Positions 45,547 to 47,587 of a DNA stretch of 47,587 nucleotides are shown piece by piece. The stretch lies in NCBI GenBank assembly GCA_964500225.1, contig CAZCOA010000020.1:1-47587 (forward strand), written 5' to 3'. The notes under the pieces are model-generated. The model made no database searches, had not been told where the DNA came from, and saw nothing but the letters and a program-made list of their open reading frames with translations. Positions within the stretch are counted from its first letter, which is position 1. The number at the start of each line of letters is the position of its first letter. The position numbers were made by a program, and so were the translations under genes. The stretch is from JAAYDY01 sp964500225. GTDB taxonomy: Bacteria; Planctomycetota; Phycisphaerae; FEN-1346; JAACEH01.

Positions 45547-45570
45547 TCGGCGCCTCCGTCGGCGCCTCCG
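45547..45570. repeat. 12-bp perfect tandem duplication
   Basis: TCGGCGCCTCCG is repeated twice without a gap in the leader between tRNA-Trp and secE. It contains a GGCGCC palindrome in each copy. Confidence 0.6.
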
Positions 45571-45629
45571 GCCTGGGTTATCGGGCCGCCCCGCCGAGCC
45601 TCCCCGACAGCCGGCAGCCCGCCGTCTTC

Positions 45630-45706
45630 TGGCAGGGGCGGAGGGATTCGAACCCCCAGCCCGCGGTTTTGGAAACCGCTGCTCTACCAATTAGAGCTAC
45701 GCCCCT
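45630..45706 (-). tRNA. trnW: tRNA-Trp (anticodon CCA)
   Basis: Cloverleaf read from the - strand: 7-bp acceptor AGGGGCG/CGCCCCT, D stem GCTC/GAGC, anticodon stem GCGGT/ACCGC with loop TTCCAAA (anticodon CCA), T-arm with TTCGAAT loop. The 3' CCA is encoded (45630-45632). It sits between rpmG and secE, as trpT does in several bacteria. Confidence 0.97.
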
Positions 45707-45750
45707 TTCCGCAGTCCTCCGCGACGGCCGACTCGGCCGCGCGGACGCGC

Positions 45751-45900
45751 TCATTTCTTCTTCTCCTTGTGCAGGGTGCGCTTGCGGTCACGCTTGCAGT
45801 ACTTCATCAACTCGAGCTTCTCCTGGCTCTTCGAGTTGATCTGCGTGCGGTAATTCCGAGACCCGCACTCCGTACACTCCAGCGACACGTATTCACGCAT
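45751..45900 (-). CDS. rpmG: 50S ribosomal protein L33 (bL33)
   Basis: A 49-residue bL33. LECTECGSRNYRTQINSKS and LELMKYC are typical of the zinc form. Three of the four zinc Cys are present (in CTEC and KYC), but the usual last Cys is Asp (CKRD instead of CxxC). The start at MREYVSLE (45900) is chosen over a longer frame. The tuf-rpmG-trpT-secE order is common. Confidence 0.95.
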   Translation of the reverse strand: MREYVSLECTECGSRNYRTQINSKSQEKLELMKYCKRDRKRTLHKEKKK

Positions 45901-45920
45901 CCGAACACACCTCACTGAAT

Positions 45921-45992
45921 GCACCGAGGGCAAGCCGGCAGACGCCCGGTCACCCCGCGAGACGACGGGCCCGTCTGTCGTGCCCTCGGTGC
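45921..45992 (-). other. Long stable RNA hairpin just after tuf
   Basis: A perfect 12-bp inverted repeat (45921-45932 and 45981-45992, GCACCGAGGGCA/TGCCCTCGGTGC) encloses a second stem (45939-45948 with 45966-45969 and 45972-45977) and a 17-nt loop. No T-run follows on the - strand. It starts 14 nt after the tuf stop, so it may be a processing, stability or factor-dependent termination element. Confidence 0.7.
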
Positions 45993-46006
45993 GATGAACA
46001 GATCAC

Positions 46007-47215
<1,209 letters not shown>

Positions 47216-47307
47216 CGCTGGTGTCAACCTCCCTAAGTAATGGTCTGAAGAATAAACACACGCTCGACTCACAGGACTTTCCCGCGAGTGCTAAGCCGTT
47301 CGACAAC

Positions 47308-47383
<76 letters not shown>

Positions 47384-47458
47384 ACGTCAACCCCCGGCAT
47401 AGACCATCCCCGCCCCATCGACGCTGTACGGAGACCTCTGACAGGGTCAAGACCCATT

Positions 47459-47487
47459 ATTAAAGCCATTAACCTTCCCACCGTCAA
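47459..47487 (-). promoter_or_regulatory. Promoter of the tRNA-Thr-tuf operon, with AT-rich upstream region
   Basis: On the - strand TTGACG (47482-47487) is followed after 17 nt by TTTAAT (47459-47464, five of six). The start would be near 47452, 69 nt before the tRNA. The 40 nt upstream of the -35 (about 47488-47527) are AT-rich in a GC-rich genome, like an UP element. Confidence 0.7.
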
Positions 47488-47587
47488 AGATTTTCCGCCA
47501 AAATAAACCAAAAATTCCCCACCCCCAACCTTGAAAAGGCCATTTTGGGGCTTCGGACACGATCACCACGGAGGCCGCGCGAGCCGG

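Overview
The window is a GC-rich bacterial chromosome segment, most likely from an uncultured member of the Planctomycetota (Phycisphaerae-like). This is inference from several hints: a long three-helix SecE, an EF-Tu with a rewritten switch I, a rsmH gene away from any dcw cluster, no rpmD, and anaerobe-type carbohydrate genes (glycyl radical enzyme, alpha-L-rhamnosidase, UroD-like protein). No 16S or 23S rRNA gene is present to settle it.

Left part (1-14.0 kb), accessory genes. A UroD-family protein and a GH78 alpha-L-rhamnosidase lie on the + strand. rsmH, a glycyl radical enzyme and its radical-SAM activase lie on the - strand. Then on the + strand come a HAD phosphatase and a tight four-gene group: a LolC/MacB-like ABC permease, a LolD/MacB-like ATPase, a VTT/DedA-like membrane protein and an exported LolA-like protein. 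The last three overlap by a few bases and probably form one operon driven by an extended -10 promoter at 10.42 kb. Together they resemble a lipoprotein-release and carrier system.

Right part (14.0-47.6 kb), a nearly continuous - strand superoperon of translation and transcription genes. In transcription order it reads tRNA-Thr, tuf, rpmG, tRNA-Trp, secE, nusG, rplK, rplA, rplJ, rplL, rpoB, rpoC, rpsL, rpsG, fusA, then rpsJ, rplC, rplD, rplW, rplB, rpsS, rplV, rpsC, rplP, rpmC, rpsQ, rplN, rplX, rplE, rpsN, rpsH, rplF, rplR, rpsE, rplO, secY, adk, map, infA, rpmJ, rpsM, rpsK, rpsD, rpoA, rplQ. A HIT-family gene follows the terminator. tuf is at the head of the cluster rather than behind fusA. 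Strong promoters are visible before tRNA-Thr and before rpsJ. Intrinsic terminators are visible after rpsG, after fusA and after rplQ.

Most notable observations: (1) EF-Tu has a 5-residue insertion and lacks the RGI part of the RGITI motif in switch I, while keeping the catalytic Thr and His; (2) ribosomal protein S12 carries Arg where Lys87 (E. coli numbering) is usual, a change linked elsewhere to streptomycin resistance; (3) the LolCD-like/VTT/LolA-like cassette; (4) a glycyl radical enzyme of unknown substrate with a GCYE active-site motif; (5) structured RNA elements after tuf, between rpsG and fusA, and between rplL and rpoB. I found no CRISPR array, insertion sequence, prophage or clearly new defence system.
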